Positions 11,815 through 23,499 of a DNA stretch of 64,000 nucleotides are shown here, piece by piece. A program made the translations under genes and the position numbers. The notes below the pieces were generated by a model that ran no database searches, was not told the origin of the DNA, and worked only from the letters and a program-made list of their open reading frames with translations. Origin of the DNA: Odontocerum albicorne. Taxonomy: Eukaryota; Arthropoda; Insecta; Trichoptera; Odontoceridae. Where the stretch lies: the NCBI GenBank assembly GCA_949825065.1, contig OX463848.1, positions 38,857,380 to 38,921,379 of the forward strand. Direction: 5' to 3'. The first letter of the stretch is position 1. The number at the start of each line of letters is the position of its first letter.

Positions 11815-11870
11815 CGTTTCCCCTAGATATAAATCAAGCGTCTTACCAACTAGGCCAAAGAGGTCAGAAA
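11815..11870 (-). repeat. SINE head fragment
   Basis: On minus it reads tttggcctagttggtaagac followed by gcttgatttatatctagggg, the A-box end of the SINE family. The tail is absent. Confidence 0.45.
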
Positions 11871-12269
11871 TAAAAAATAAACCGAATAAATGCTTCTGAA
11901 ATAAGCGCACTGTGGAAAATATGAGGCGTGACGTTGTATGGAAGAATAAGAGACTTGAATAAATTGGACGAACTTTTTTTGAAAGTGTCACTGGAAGCGT
12001 GGAAGAACGACGTTGCAGAGGAAGAGCCCTAATGATCTCGACGTGCAAGGAATGGTGGAGAGGAGTCGTCAACGACTATCATGGAAGTTACGATGCTCAG
12101 TCGTGAGCTTAACGAAAGGATTGATGGATGGACTTTAGTGAAAACTGACAAAACCAATATATCCAAACGTGACTGGGAAGCACGAAAAAAGGAACGAGAA
12201 ATATATTGATGAGCTTTATAAATTTAATTTCTAAAGAAAGAATGCTAAGAAGTAAAAGGAATAAGATGC

Positions 12270-12432
12270 ATGAAACCTATGTGGCTCAGTTGATAAAACG
12301 CATATCTACCATTATGCATTCGATTCCCATTAACACCCACAATTTCTTTATATGGGATCCAGTCAAGATTTCCTTTAAGATATTAACAACTTTCTGATTA
12401 GTTGGAAGAGACTGCCATATGGCATTGTATCA
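12270..12432 (+). repeat. SINE copy
   Basis: tgtggctcagttgataaaac (A-box region), gcattcgattcccattaaca (B-box region), and the tail gattagttggaagagactgc + catatggcatt. It is diverged but in full order. Confidence 0.7.
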
Positions 12433-12494
12433 GATTGTATTGTATGCAACTTAAATGCAATACAATTATACTATATGAAAATACGTACTAATAT

Positions 12495-12850
12495 AGAGAA
12501 GTCGAGTAAATAGTGTCGTGATAGATCGGTGTGGCGCTGTGTCCTTTCTGCCTGCCCAATAGGGAAACGGCGTGATAGTATGTTCATATTAACAAAACAA
12601 ATATACAGTGCAAATGTGAGTAGAAGGCGTAGTAGAAGAAAACTAAAGAAAGTATGGTTAGATTATATGTATATGATTTTTTAAAAGAAGGAAATGTAAA
12701 GTCAGAGAGTTCGTAGGAGCTGTATGAGAAGGTATATGAATGGTTTGAAAAAGACGAAAGATGTGTGTCGCGATAGGATAATCTGGAATTCTATCTTCTC
12801 TGCCTACTCCGACAGGAAAACAATGTGATGGAATGTTTTTATAAATAATG
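12495..12850 (+). pseudogene. LINE-B C-terminal relics (two successive 3' ends)
   Basis: Two copies of the conserved end lie here: tgcctgcccaatagggaaac + ggcgtgatag near 12555-12585, and tgcctactccgacaggaaaa + caatgtgatgg near 12800-12830. The second is preceded by gaaagtatggttagattat and gagttcgtaggagctgtatg, as in 17890-17960. They carry stops and frameshifts. Confidence 0.65.
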
Positions 12851-12859
12851 AAACGGGAA

Positions 12860-13970
12860 ATAAAAAAATGTTACGAAGGAATGTTTGACATAGATTTAAG
12901 GACAATAAACCAAAAAATCCAAATCAATCACATATGGATTTTGTATGCGAAAAAAAAAGATAAAAAAATTATTAATGTTCCCGAACGACTCAGGATAAGT
13001 GAATATAACAAGATATGGTAATCTATGATAGATGATGGAATATAACAAGATATGACAATCTATGATATACATGATGGAATTTATCAATTCCAAAACCATT
13101 TACACTCGAACACCCATAGTTCGCTTTACGAATCTCTGTTGGCGGAAATAAAAAAAAACTTATTTGCTTTACGGGAAAAAATCAATTAAAGGATAATTTC
13201 ATTTGTTTTTATTTAATCCACCCTTAAGCGACACGCAAGACAAGACAAAAACTTCTTGAATTGACATTGACGAAATTAGTCAAAGCTTTTTCACATTTTT
13301 GAAAAGAAAATCCAAATTCTGATTGAAAAATATCTCAATTATGAGAAACGTTATAAAGTTTATCGAAAATTTTTAAATTGTATTATTTTAAACAGCTTAA
13401 TGAAGAAAAGAGAAAATCAGATTTTTTTTATGAATATTTCCACCCAGTTTCTGCTTCTCAGTTGACTAATTCTGATATGGAACCATACAATGTATCTTAA
13501 AAAAGAAAAAATTATAAAAAAGGAAAAAATGTAATTTATGACAGATCAGCAAAACCAAATAAAAAGACACATTAATACAACAAAACGTCTAAATAATATG
13601 GTATTAAGTAAGTAATTACAGGAGTCAAAATTATTACAAAAATATAAAAATTTAATAATATTTACTGTTAAATACATAATACGGGGCCGTCCCTAGTCAG
13701 CTGCCCACATTTCACCATACCAATTTGACATTTATGCGAAAATAATAGCACAATACAAATTCAATACTTCCTCAGTTCTGCAATCAGCCTACTTTTAGAG
13801 CTCGATAGACTTTAAAAATATGTATATTGACTATCTCAGCTATTTAATTTCCCAAAAGATGTATTCTATGTATAAGGGAATTTTGTTGATAATTAGGCTA
13901 CTAAGGACAAATTAATTGAGAATTGATGTTTTTGTGCAAAAGAAATAAATTATTTACGAGTATGTAGGTG
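12860..13970. other. AT-rich stretch, little recognised
   Basis: A short direct repeat (gatatgrtaatctatgatag type, 13010-13070) and nothing else I can name. A TACGAGTA motif lies at 13955-13962. Confidence 0.4.
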
Positions 13971-13977
13971 TTTTACA

Positions 13978-14195
13978 TACATGATCAAAAATCGTAAAGA
14001 AGTATCGATTCATTTTTTCATGATATATGTCCTCACAGGCAAAAGCCTAGTTTACTGGGGACACGACAAATGAAAGGCAAAAAACCCAAATCCATTAAAA
14101 TTGTGTGTGTCCAAATTAAATTATCTGCTGTTTTTTCGCAAATTATGTATATTTTCTTGTCATGTGTAAAATAAATAAATGAATAAAAAAAAAAT
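13978..14195 (+). mobile_element. LINE-A 3' UTR, 5'-truncated copy
   Basis: atcgattcattttttcatga, caggcaaaagcctagtttac, ggggacacgacaaatgaaag, cttgtcatgtgtaaaataaa, then an A-rich end. It has no coding part. Confidence 0.85.
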
Positions 14196-14350
14196 TCTCT
14201 TATTCAAAAGTAATAAATTCAATATTCGTTTGAGATAATTACATTAAATTTGAATAGTTTTTGAGATTTATATACTTTAATTTGTAATTTAAACTTTATA
14301 AATCTCAAAAAGTATCTCCTGTGATTATTTAAACGAGTATTTGTTATCTA

Positions 14351-14610
14351 ACATATATGAGTCGTTTAGTATCAAAAACAGTAATCTGTCGATGTTGCGT
14401 GAATTGAGTTAAAACCCAGGAAATGTTCCTATTGTAAAACTACATAATTTTAAATGTTTACATGGTAAAAAAACAACAATAACCCTTATATTGTTGTTTT
14501 TGTTACCATGTAAATATTTTAAAATGTAAAAGGTAAAAAAACAACAATAACACTCAATTCACGCAAAATCGACAGATTACTGTTTTTGATACTAAACGAC
14601 TCGTATGTAA
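14351..14610. mobile_element. Foldback MITE with ~55-bp terminal inverted repeats
   Basis: The left arm runs gagtcgtttagtatcaaaaa, cagtaatctgtcgat (14357-14410) and its complement is at 14548-14604 with few mismatches. The centre is itself palindromic (ttacatggtaaaaaaacaac ... gttgtttttgttaccatgtaa). It has no coding capacity and its superfamily is undetermined. Confidence 0.8.
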
Positions 14611-14719
14611 ATATTTTTTTTGTTCGAAATATTTTAGAATACATTAGACTTTTCTCAAATACTTCATGATTTGTTTCCTTCACAGAACACGTCATTCACA
14701 TTGAATGTGGAAAAAAATC

Positions 14720-15060
14720 GATATTCAAAATTTTGACATACAGATAACTTTTCAGGAACGTACTCGTACTCGTATCTCTTCCGTAAAACGAAGTATACTC
14801 GTATGTGTGTTGAGCGTTGTTGACACGCACTGAGTGATTTGACCGAGTATAAAATTTGGCCTCTGTTTCTTTTAGTTCATTCCCTCAATTCTAGGGATCG
14901 TGATTGCCATGTTCATAAATCACACTTCTCCAACACAAGCGATATCTGGCCTTATGTAGTGCCACCTGAAATGAACGCCCTGCAGCCATTTCCACCTGGT
15001 CACTTCATCAGATGGGTGCTTGTTTTCTGCTACTTTTGCCATTGTTTTATTTTGTATTTA
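14720..15060. other. Stretch with three TACTCGTA motifs, otherwise unremarkable
   Basis: TACTCGTA occurs at 14761, 14767 (overlapping) and 14796. The 99-codon frame 14839-15138 shows no recognisable domain and runs into a SINE, so I treat it as chance. Confidence 0.4.
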
Positions 15061-15074
15061 ACTTCGGTTGTATA

Positions 15075-15258
15075 CGGTGTAACCAGGCGGGATAATTACC
15101 ATGTGACAATCTCTTCCAACCAATCAGAAATATGTTAAAGATACTTAAAACAAAAATCAAATTGAAATCCATTTTTAAAAAATGTGGTATCCGACGGAAA
15201 ACGAACCAGCAACCCCCAGATTGGAAAACAGACATCTTACCAACTAACCAAGTGAGGA
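15075..15258 (-). repeat. SINE copy
   Basis: On minus: ttggttagttggtaagatgt, gggggttgctggttcgtttt, tttctgattggttggaagag and attgtcacatggtaattatc. Full order, diverged. Confidence 0.75.
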
Positions 15259-15754
15259 CATACCTTTACTTTATTTATAGAAGTTCTTAATATTTGTAAA
15301 AAGATTTTCTTGAAAGAATTTATGATAGATACCTTCTAATCTTCATTATAGAGGGCTCTCCATCGCAAGGCGAACAACCTAATGACCTCCTGCTTGGGAG
15401 GCTCTGCCTCACTACTTCAATGTCCCCTTCAGTCATGACGAGCGGTCGCTGCTCCTGAAAGAACTGGAATAATGCGTTACACGGCTTTTTTGGGGCATCT
15501 GGATGTTTTTTTTTTCCTGGAAAATAGATACGAGTATGACTAGTCAGAGGGATAGAGAAAACTTAGAGTAAATGTGTTATGGAAAGTATTTTACCGTCAA
15601 GGCCATGGAGAACGCCACACTTCGTGACTAAATTGACTGGTTGTCGTCCTCCTAAGTATCGTTATATTCTCCGTACACACAGCGACACAGCACAGAGAAA
15701 CGTCTCTCAGTCCTGAACTCTTTAAAAATCGATCAATCGATTCTTCTGACAGTT

Positions 15755-16060
15755 CATGGAAATCGCAAGAATCGCCTTCATCGTCGTCATTGCCGCGCCT
15801 CGCAGTCGAGGATCCCCTCGCCACTCCAATGTCAGTCTTGAACTATTCTCCCACCTCGATCGTGTGATCTTCTGTGAGAGAACAGCCCGATCCTGGACGC
15901 GCAATCCCTCCCGCAAATGCCACAGACATATGGACCCTGCTGAGCCGCCTGGCCATGTTGACGCATGTTCGCCTTCAACCTTCAACGCCACATCTCATAG
16001 GCATTTTTTTTTTCGTTTTGCGTATATTGAGTGTCCGCCGCGCCATACAGAAAAATGGAA
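15755..16060 (-). repeat. Second copy of the gaggatcc repeat, with flanking open frame
   Basis: cgcagtcgaggatcccctcg + ccactcc matches 42915-42940 in inverse register to 3390-3430. An 89-codon minus frame (MALKVEGEHASTWPGG...) spans it and the same E-W-R-G-D-P-R-L-R-G block appears at 42848-43060. This is a shared repeat with a conserved peptide block; product unknown. Confidence 0.4.
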
Positions 16061-16074
16061 AAAATGAACGTTTG

Positions 16075-16475
16075 CACCAATTGAGTCTTGGTTTTTCTTA
16101 GGATTCTTCGATCCCTCGAGATCACCTTCAGGTGACTCATCGCTCCCTTAGCCAATAGGATGTTTCGCAATATCTCGTGAATCCAGTAACTCCAGTTAGA
16201 AATAGACGACAATTCACATACTATCTCTATTGTATAATATCCTTAACTGTCGCGCCGCCCCCTCTTATTTTGCCGAAAATTTTCACCGTGTTTCCGATCA
16301 TGGACTAGCACTACGCTCAAACAGAGATTGTTTATTGGCCTTTCCAGTTCAACGCTCTTCTTTTTTTACGTCATCCTTTACTGTCCATGCAGTGAGACTC
16401 TGGAATCAGTTACAAACCAATGTTAGACTCGCTCCGTCCTTCGCATGCTTTAAAAAGCGTCTGAAAAACTCTTAA
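16075..16475 (+). pseudogene. LINE-C ORF C-terminus, 5'-truncated
   Basis: The frame 16230-16475 encodes FAENFHRVSDHGLALRSN, then FTSSFTVHAVRLWNQL and APSFACFKKRLKNS-stop. The pattern of R-S-N, V-R-L-W-N-x-L and S-x-x-x-F-K-K-x-L just before the stop is the standard end of non-LTR RT ORFs. Upstream to ~16075 the similarity continues in broken frames. Acceptor RNA would have been its own transcript. Inactive. Confidence 0.8.
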
Positions 16476-16775
16476 TTTCTAGTCAGTAATATAACGTGTT
16501 TCATTCCTGATTTTCTTCCTTTCCTCTCCACCATCCCTTCCTTTTCCTTTGATTGATGATATCTCACTTTATATGAAAAGGAATGTTCGGGTGATTGTCC
16601 GTCTTTGTGGGGTTCGTGGGCATATATATGCTCACGTATGTGTTCATGGATTTCGTGGGGATGGATAGTCATTTGAATGTTTTTTTGTGAACATGCAACT
16701 TGCTTCATTTACTTTTATCTGGTTGATTGGAAGAGATTACCACCTGGCAATAAGTCCGCCAGATCGTAAAAGCCC
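16476..16775 (+). mobile_element. LINE-C 3' UTR, sharing its end with the SINE family
   Basis: It runs from tctagtcagtaatataacgt to a 3' end tctggttgattggaagagat + taccacctggcaataagtcc. The first part recurs at 59965-60060 and the last ~45 bp recur both at 60325-60375 and as the tail of every SINE in the window. Confidence 0.75.
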
Positions 16776-16779
16776 AAAT

Positions 16780-17160
16780 AAACAAACCCTTTGTTCTAAG
16801 TCTTGCAACTCTTTATTTGTATCTAGTTACCGTTATAGAACGGTAAATGAATTTTTTTTTCCTATTGATTTGCTGTGTTTAACTTACTTTTTAGTTCATT
16901 AGCGAGTGGACGGCTAAGGAGAGAAGACCTTCGTTCTATCTATTCGGCCTAATGGCTCCCTTGCTCTGCAGTTTATTCAGTTCATCCCTAGATTAGGCGT
17001 GTGTAAACACCTGAGATTAGTGACGAGTGGTAAGTACACCGTGCATTGTTCGTGTTTCGTTTGCGCGTGTATTATTTGCATACAATTGGAATTTATATTT
17101 TGTAAAAAATATCCAACCTACACAAAAGTGGAAATAAATATACCAGTGATTTAAGTTATA
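16780..17160. other. Unassigned stretch
   Basis: No coding or repeat signature that I recognise. Confidence 0.4.
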
Positions 17161-17164
17161 TTAC

Positions 17165-17593
17165 AGGGGTGGGCATACATGAGGCCAACGAGAGCCACAT
17201 TCTGGATTTTCATAGAGAGCAACACCATAGTCACGTTCTCACGTTGTATTAAATACACTAATTCAAATTTATTACATATTCTACACAAAACTTAATTGCT
17301 ATATAAAGTATCAAAAATACACATATAAGAAAATATAAAAATTTGTTTGGTTTGCGCACATAAAGAGGCAGGAGATGCGTGCGCACCCTACGCATTGAAA
17401 TCATAGCATACACGTATACACCAATACTCGCGTCTTTGACAGTTGCATTCTTACATGCGCATCTTGTCACTTATAACATTTAGAAAGAAAAATCGTGAAA
17501 AAATACAAATATAATGGGGAAAGAAAGTATCTTTATTTTTATAAGAGAAATTGGGAGCCGCACTTAACCCAACGAAGAGCCGCATTTGCCCAC
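17165..17593. mobile_element. hAT-like MITE (candidate)
   Basis: The left end caggggtgggcatacatgag and right end gccgcatttgcccacgtccg resemble hAT termini (CAGGGGTGGGCA and complement), with internal g-a-g-c-c-g-c blocks. Flanks tatattac and tatgttaa agree at 6 of 8 positions, compatible with an eroded 8-bp duplication. It has no transposase. Confidence 0.45.
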
Positions 17594-17689
17594 GTCCGTA
17601 TGTTAAGTTCTTTTTCAACACTACTTTTTAAACAAAGTCAATCGACACTAAAATAAATTATATTTAGTCAGACCGCACAGTATCAAAAT

Positions 17690-18065
17690 ATGTTAAAATG
17701 ATAGTCCACAACAGTATTTAAGTATCATATTTGATGAATGGGAGTAAAACGTAGACGTGGAGAAATACTAAAAGAGCAGAATAAATGCAGAAATGCGGCG
17801 ACAATATATGAAATAATACGAAATGAAGTGACTAGGGATGAATATGAACTTAAGACGTGAGTAGAAGGTGTGGTATAATGAAACCAAAGGGAAGTATGGT
17901 TAGATTAAGTGAATATGTTGAAAGAAGGCAAAATTATAAGTAAGAGAAATCGTAGGAACTGTATGAGATTGAGTTTAGGCGAAATACGTGTGTCGAGATA
18001 GAAAATCTGGCGCTATGTCCTCTATACCTACCCCAACAGGGAAATGGGTGATGATATGTAGTTAT
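17690..18065 (+). pseudogene. LINE-B C-terminal relic
   Basis: gatagtccacaacagtattt, gcagaaatgcggcgacaata, gggaagtatggttagattaa and taccccaacagggaaatggg occur in the same order as in 28550-28960. Stops in all frames. Confidence 0.65.
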
Positions 18066-18342
18066 AATGGCTTACAGAAATTAAAGCAGAGGTTTTTAAA
18101 ATGTGTTCCTTGAAACCCAGGTGTTTTGAGATTTTTTCACAGGAGGCGCTGCAATTAATTCTTCGTGGGGTGATGAGAAATATTTGAAAATTTTAATAAG
18201 TCCTCATGGATCCAAGATCTATTCAGAATCAAATATCCATCGGACTTAACGTCGATAGAGGAAGGTCAAATTGAAGTGTCCTGCGTCAATATAATAAATA
18301 AAAAAATTGATAAGGAACTGGTTGAGTTTTCGATTATAGGAG

Positions 18343-18684
18343 TGTGGCGATCGTATGCGCGGTCACTGAACCCACGAGACGACCTTTGCACAGCTTCACA
18401 ATCCGAGACAAGCATTGAACAAAGTCCATGCATCGGTCATTCAACTCGGACTCCGAGAGCGCATTCCATGATAAAACGAGAAAGCAACACATCTTTCGCG
18501 CCGTTTCCCAAAACAGAATGAATACCTACACGCGACAAGAATCGTATTGTAAACGCAGAGACGAGACAGCGATATATCGCGCGCGCATTCCCGCACACAT
18601 TCAATAATATTATAAATACCGACGTCTGTCAATAAAATTCCTCTTTTACACATTCCGATTTCGACGAGTTTTTATTTATCAACA
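18343..18684 (+). mobile_element. Possible solo LTR
   Basis: The segment begins TG (tgtggcgatcgtatgcg) and ends CA (atttatcaaca). It is less AT-rich than its surroundings, has attataaatacc as a TATA box at ~18606 followed 25 bp later by an aataaa signal, and shows no coding capacity. No target-site duplication or primer-binding site is visible, so the assignment rests on composition and signals only. Confidence 0.35.
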
Positions 18685-18689
18685 ATCAT

Positions 18690-19240
18690 CCTCATCATCT
18701 CTCCTTTAAGGAACAACAGCTCCTAAAGGAGTAAAGGATGGATATAATTTGTTGAGTGCTAAAGCTCAACGAATTATGGTTCCATTACCGACGACTTACG
18801 TAGCTGTAATAAAAATTAAATATACCTTAAAACTCAAACGCGCAACAAGAAATTAGGGTAGCTGTGTTGTGATGAACAACGGACTCACTTATCCCACTAA
18901 TTGGTAAAAAAAATTAACGCATCCGAAAAAAACTTTAAGCATCAAGGGCGCCGTAAAACGAATAAGTTTGAAAGCCACTGATTTATCGCATGAGTCAACG
19001 GGCTGTTCTATCTCTAAATTATTATTTATACAATATTTTCCTTTGTAAAAACACTTGCTGAATCTTCAGATGTGATGACTGTCCCGTGAAGAATCTGGTA
19101 TAATTAATATTTATCACATCGCAAATATTTCAATTTTATTTTTTTTATTTATTAATAAATTATAAATTAAATATGACAGTTAAACCCAACGAACAAAAAA
19201 CTATTTTTTGTTTAGGTATTTAAAATATTGAAAAAGCATT
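18690..19240. other. Unassigned stretch
   Basis: Contains a short ctcctttaagg/ggagtaaagg inverted pair at 18700-18735 and nothing else recognised. Confidence 0.35.
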
Positions 19241-19249
19241 TTTTAATAA

Positions 19250-19456
19250 CAGACTCTTCTCAAGGGCGCTCGTACTTGGAATTCGAACCCACTATTTGAC
19301 AGATTTGAAATAAATGTATGAGTTGAGTGAGAATAGGAAGGTGGTGAATACGGCTATTAGATTAGATATCTCCCCGTTTCTGTATATGTTTAGAAACACA
19401 TATTTGGTAATGACACCGCAGAAAAGTTACCAAGAAAAGACGAAGAACCCTTTGTG
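19250..19456 (+). repeat. FBT family, left-arm fragment
   Basis: cttctcaagggcgctcgtac, aattcgaacccactattt, ttgagtgagaataggaaggt, then gcagaaaagttaccaagaaa and gacgaagaaccctttg. The order matches 43250-43432 and, inverted, 28070-28245. FBT is a foldback family whose other copies surround minisatellite cores. Confidence 0.65.
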
Positions 19457-19462
19457 GATGTT

Positions 19463-19556
19463 CCGATATATGTATTTATTTATTTATTTATTATTACACA
19501 TGACAAGAAATATATTATACATAATATGCGCAAAAACAACAGATTATAATACATTA
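19463..19556 (-). mobile_element. LINE-A extreme 3' tail
   Basis: (attt)n followed by attattacacatgacaagaa and acaacagattata: the last ~90 bp of LINE-A on the minus strand, inserted into the FBT fragment. A very short 5'-truncated copy. Confidence 0.7.
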
Positions 19557-19892
19557 TTTTAGCTACGACACAGACTTTAAGTGTAGTGTACCGTATGTTT
19601 AATTTATTCATCTAAAATCATACATTTTGATAAGACCTCCCAAAATGAGTTGTCTTCGAGTGTTTCCTAAAGCTGCACACGCCACCAATATTTCTAACAG
19701 TAAGAGGTAGACCATTTTACGCCAGACGGCAACGGACAGCAACGGCAAAAGCCTTATCATAATATCCGCATCTGTTGGATCGATTCGGAACAATCATTTC
19801 GATCAAGACGAAATCGACCACAAAGTTCTGCTGCTCTTCAAAGGAAATTCTTTCAGACACAGATTCGAAACATACAGTGGAGATGTATTCTC

Positions 19893-20670
19893 TGGAGAAA
19901 CTTCCTGCCCGATATCCCGCAGCGGATATCGGGTGTATCGGGTCCTGAACATAACCAACTTACATCTTAAATCCATTCTCTGGCACTATCATCGAGAGGA
20001 AAGGAAGATGCAGACTCAGCAGAGACACATGACACACGTGGCAACTGATCAAATGTTCACCATCCCTCGAGTTAAAACATCTTTTGCACAAAGGCAATAT
20101 GCCTATTAGCTCCCATGACGTACAATGGGGTGCCGAATTCAATAAAGGCAAAAGGAGAAAAACAATTTAGGCAGTCGATCGGATCGTGGTTGTTATTACG
20201 ACAGGAGTTTGAGTACTTGGGCTTGCAAGAGGAATGACTTATGGAAAAGGTTTATGTGAGCTCTTGAGTGTGCTGTTTTTTATTTTTGTTTTTTTATTTC
20301 TATGATTATGTGCGGTACATTGTGGGGTGAATATTTTTGGTCTGCCTGGAGTGATGAAGTGTAAGGAGTGATTCCGTGTGATGTAAACATGTGTAATTGA
20401 GTGTCCACTGTTCGTCAGGTTGATGAGAATGTGCAACGGGGTTTTATATAATCAAAAATCGGAAAGAAGTATCGATTTATTTTTTTCATGCTATATGTCC
20501 TCAGTGAGATACAGGCAAAAACCTAGTTTACTGGGGACACGACAAATGAAAGTCAACAAACCCAGATCCATTTAAATTGTGTGTACAAATTGAATTACCT
20601 GTTGTTTTTTTTTTCACAAATGATGTATAGTATATTTCTTGTCATGTGTAAAATAAAATATTTTTTTTTA
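19893..20670 (+). pseudogene. LINE-A 3' half: ORF end plus 3' UTR
   Basis: Nucleotide similarity to 60754-61500 begins at gaaacttcctgcccgatatc and continues through ggcactatcatcgagaggaa, catccctcgagttaaaacat, gtgtccactgttcgtcaggt and the caggcaaaaacctagtttac hairpin region. Coding frames are interrupted by several indels and a duplicated cggatatcggg block near 19925. Confidence 0.8.
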
Positions 20671-20861
20671 ATGCATGTCTTGTTCTAATGATAGGTTTAT
20701 CTTTTTTTTGTTTAATTTTAGTTAGATGTGTCATCCCAATATATCATCTTCAATATTTAACAAGTCAAGATGCAAAAAAATGTAAGTGATCGTTATAATT
20801 ATCGAGTTAGGAGTCATGGATAATGTCAGAGATGAACTGAGAGTTAAATTCTTCTTCATAA

Positions 20862-20940
20862 TTTTGTAAGTATGATAGTCATGCACCTTATAAGTATGAT
20901 AGTCATGCACCTTGTAAGTATGATAGTCATGCACCTTGTC
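20862..20940. repeat. 24-bp tandem repeat, about three copies
   Basis: Unit taagtatgatagtcatgcac + cttg. Because 24 is divisible by three, the minus frame repeats Y-H-T-Y-K-V-H-D and looks like an ORF. Confidence 0.85.
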
Positions 20941-21532
20941 CCGTAACGTATGAATATGATGACTCTGAAACAAGCTATCATCTTATATAAGATTAGAACT
21001 ATCGTTAACGTGCTTCAAAATGCGAATTAAAAAACATTATATGATATCTCTCTTTCGTGACATACGGAATTAATTATTCCTGGTTTTCCATCATTATTCT
21101 CTCGAATCTCCTTTTCTTTCTCCTAGCCATCGATGACTTTATTAAATTTGTATTTTTTAATAAAATAAATACCTAAACATTTATGTTTTTATGTTTACCT
21201 ATGTTTTTCTCAAAAACAGTGATGAATACAAAATTTAAAAAAAAAAGTGTTTTATTTATTTTATAAACATGATACCACAAATTGAAACAAACGTATTTTC
21301 TAAGATTCAAGAAATTGTACTACTTTTTTTTATTATTTTGTTATTACATAACTTTTTTCCACATCCAAAATTTTTATTCTCCACATTTCACTCAAAACTT
21401 TGTAAAATAATTGTAAAATTGGTTCGAAGAAATTTTCGCATATACAATCAAATCATATAAAGTTAGTTATAGTACTTTTTTTTAATAGACAATCCACCCA
21501 AAAATCAGTTGTACTTACGTTCGAATAGGTAT

Positions 21533-21808
21533 TGTCATAGTTACGGTTTAATATTTGTGTTTTAATTATTAATAATGGCATAGTTACGATTTGATATTTG
21601 TGTTTTAATTATTAATAATGTCATAGTTACGCTTTGATATTTGTGTTTTAATTATTAATAATGTCATAGTTACGGTTTGATATTTGTGTTTTAATTATTA
21701 ATAGTGACATAATTACGGTTTGATATTCGTGTTTGAATTATTAATAATGTCATAGAAATGGTTAGATATTTGTGTTTTAATTATTAATAATGTCATAGTT
21801 ACGGTTTA
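21533..21808. repeat. 43-bp tandem repeat, about six to seven copies
   Basis: Unit begins tgtcatagttacggtttgat and ends gtgttttaattattaataa. Copies differ by a few substitutions. Confidence 0.9.
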
Positions 21809-21914
21809 GTGTTGTTAATATTGCTGTCTTCAAATAAATGAATCGTTGTTTTACGGTTTAGTTAAAAAAATATGAATGGGCTCAAATAAATAAAGAATAA
21901 AGTACGTTGAATAC

Positions 21915-22361
21915 ATGCGCAACTATCGGAGGCAACCATGTGAGAGACAAACAGCAGATGAATCCAATAAACGTTGGGCTGCACACATCCTCACTAAATA
22001 CATTTTTTTCGACAAGTGCAATAACAGCAAGAGACTGAAGGAAGCCAAAAAGCGTCCTTGTGAAGAAAAAAAGCGAATACATGACATTCCTCAACGTTCT
22101 GAGAGAAGACTTGAAGTTTGCCGTCATGATAACATTGACGAGAACAGAGTTGAAATTCTTAACAGTGACTCGATGAATACTGAATGCCTATTCTGTCATT
22201 TTTTCAATTTCGCAGCTAAGAGATCTCTTCACAAAACATTCAAATATCGCTATCATAAAGGAATAATTTTTCTTGAAGATGAAATTGAGTCACAAAGTCA
22301 GTATCCTGAACTTTTTCTGAAGTTGTTAAGCAATCGAGATTTCCGAGTTACCATAACTTAA
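21915..22361 (+). pseudogene. Helitron Rep/helicase N-terminal relic
   Basis: The 148-codon frame is rich in E-K-K-R/E-R-R-L, like the charged repeats at the start of Helitron proteins. It continues SMNTECLFCHFFNF, a C-x2-C-H element, then Y-R-Y-H-K-G and YPELFLKLLSNRDFR, matching the order in the Helitron-like N domain (zinc-knuckle C-x2-C-H, C-C-H-x-G, Y-P-x-x-x-x-L-L, F-R). The frame stops right after this block, so the Rep and helicase domains are missing. Confidence 0.65.
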
Positions 22362-22585
22362 AAAAACAAACATTCGTTCTTGAAACTTTTTCAACAGTTG
22401 TCATTTTTCAACTCTTAGCAAGTCAATTTACATTAAAAAATTAAACACTTAAATGTGGAATATTACATAGGAACCCGTTCGACTTTGTTATAAAGATACT
22501 GGACAATTTGAACTTTACAAGTAAATATCGATTTTTGCGTTTCTACAGGTAAAAGAGCTGTTTGACATGAATTCTATGAGAGCTA

Positions 22586-22971
22586 TACTGCCCTCATAAG
22601 CGAAAACGCAGCTAATGCCAAAAGTAAAGTTTTGAGAAAACTGCACTTTTATATTTTTCATTGCTGCTTAAAAATGTCGTGATTCATAAACAAAAAAGCA
22701 GTAAAATGTGATTCATAAGCAAAAAACGCAGCAAATGCATAGACACTTGCTGTGTTTTTGCTTATGAATCACATTTTATTGTTTTTTTTCTTAGAAAAAC
22801 CTAGTATTTTGTAAAATTAAAAAATACATTATGTCGATTTTTGTGTTGAAATAAATGGTTTTCTGTTTTTTTTATGGATTATGGTTCAGAATTGATATGG
22901 CATATTGCCTCATACTTAGTTAAATTTCTAATTTTTTACCATTAGCTGCGTTTTTGCTTATGACGGCAATA
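22586..22971. mobile_element. MITE with ~33-bp terminal inverted repeats
   Basis: Left end tactgccctcataagcgaaa + acgcagctaatg and right end cattagctgcgtttttgctt + atgacggcaata are complementary apart from two mismatches, next to TA. A second internal inverted pair, gtgattcataagcaaaaaac ... gtttttgcttatgaatcac (22700-22770), reuses the same motif. No coding sequence. Confidence 0.85.
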
Positions 22972-23044
22972 TAGAGCGACATAAAATCTACCATATACCG
23001 CTTGTAAAATATCTTCTATATCTGATAGTATGTATGTATGACAT

Positions 23045-23110
23045 TTCGGGTACCATCAAGAACCGAATCTGAACTCCTCCGGGTAGAAGTCAAGCATATT
23101 ACCAACTTAC
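23045..23110 (-). repeat. SINE head fragment
   Basis: On minus: taagttggtaatatgcttga and cggaggagttcagattcggt. A- and B-box regions of the family, tail missing. Confidence 0.45.
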
Positions 23111-23499
23111 AAATATCATTTGATAACATTTATCCATCACTTCATTCGGGATAAAAATTATTTCAATAAATCCATTCCTGCTCTGTCAAAGGGGAAAATA
23201 TTGAAAAATACTTTCGGGATTTTCCAAAATTCAGGTTCCAGGACCGAGTGGAGAGTAGATTATCCGTTACGGTGTAACTGGACGGGTGTGGGCGGTACAC
23301 AGTAGGCCACATAACTGGCGATGGCCAAACTCGCCAAATTGCTAATAGTTATGCTAATAGCAGGTTGTATAAGAGGATTGATCTGATTCATCAGGAATTC
23401 ATTAAATCATTAAATAAGGCGATCACGTTTCTATAAATATTTTATTTTAACTCTAAATAAGACAGCCGTAAATAGTAGTCATCTATGCATAATAAATTA

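Noticed and set aside
16472..16708. Minus-strand 78-codon ORF with H-E-H-I-R-E-H-type repeats
   Set aside because: It covers the LINE-C 3' UTR, which is present elsewhere without this frame.
17165..17593. Complete hAT transposon
   Set aside because: Ends are hAT-like but no transposase is encoded and the 8-bp flanks match at only six positions, so it is listed only as a candidate MITE.
21915..22127. Minus-strand 81-codon ORF at 21882-22127
   Set aside because: It is antisense to the Helitron-like frame, which has recognisable motifs.
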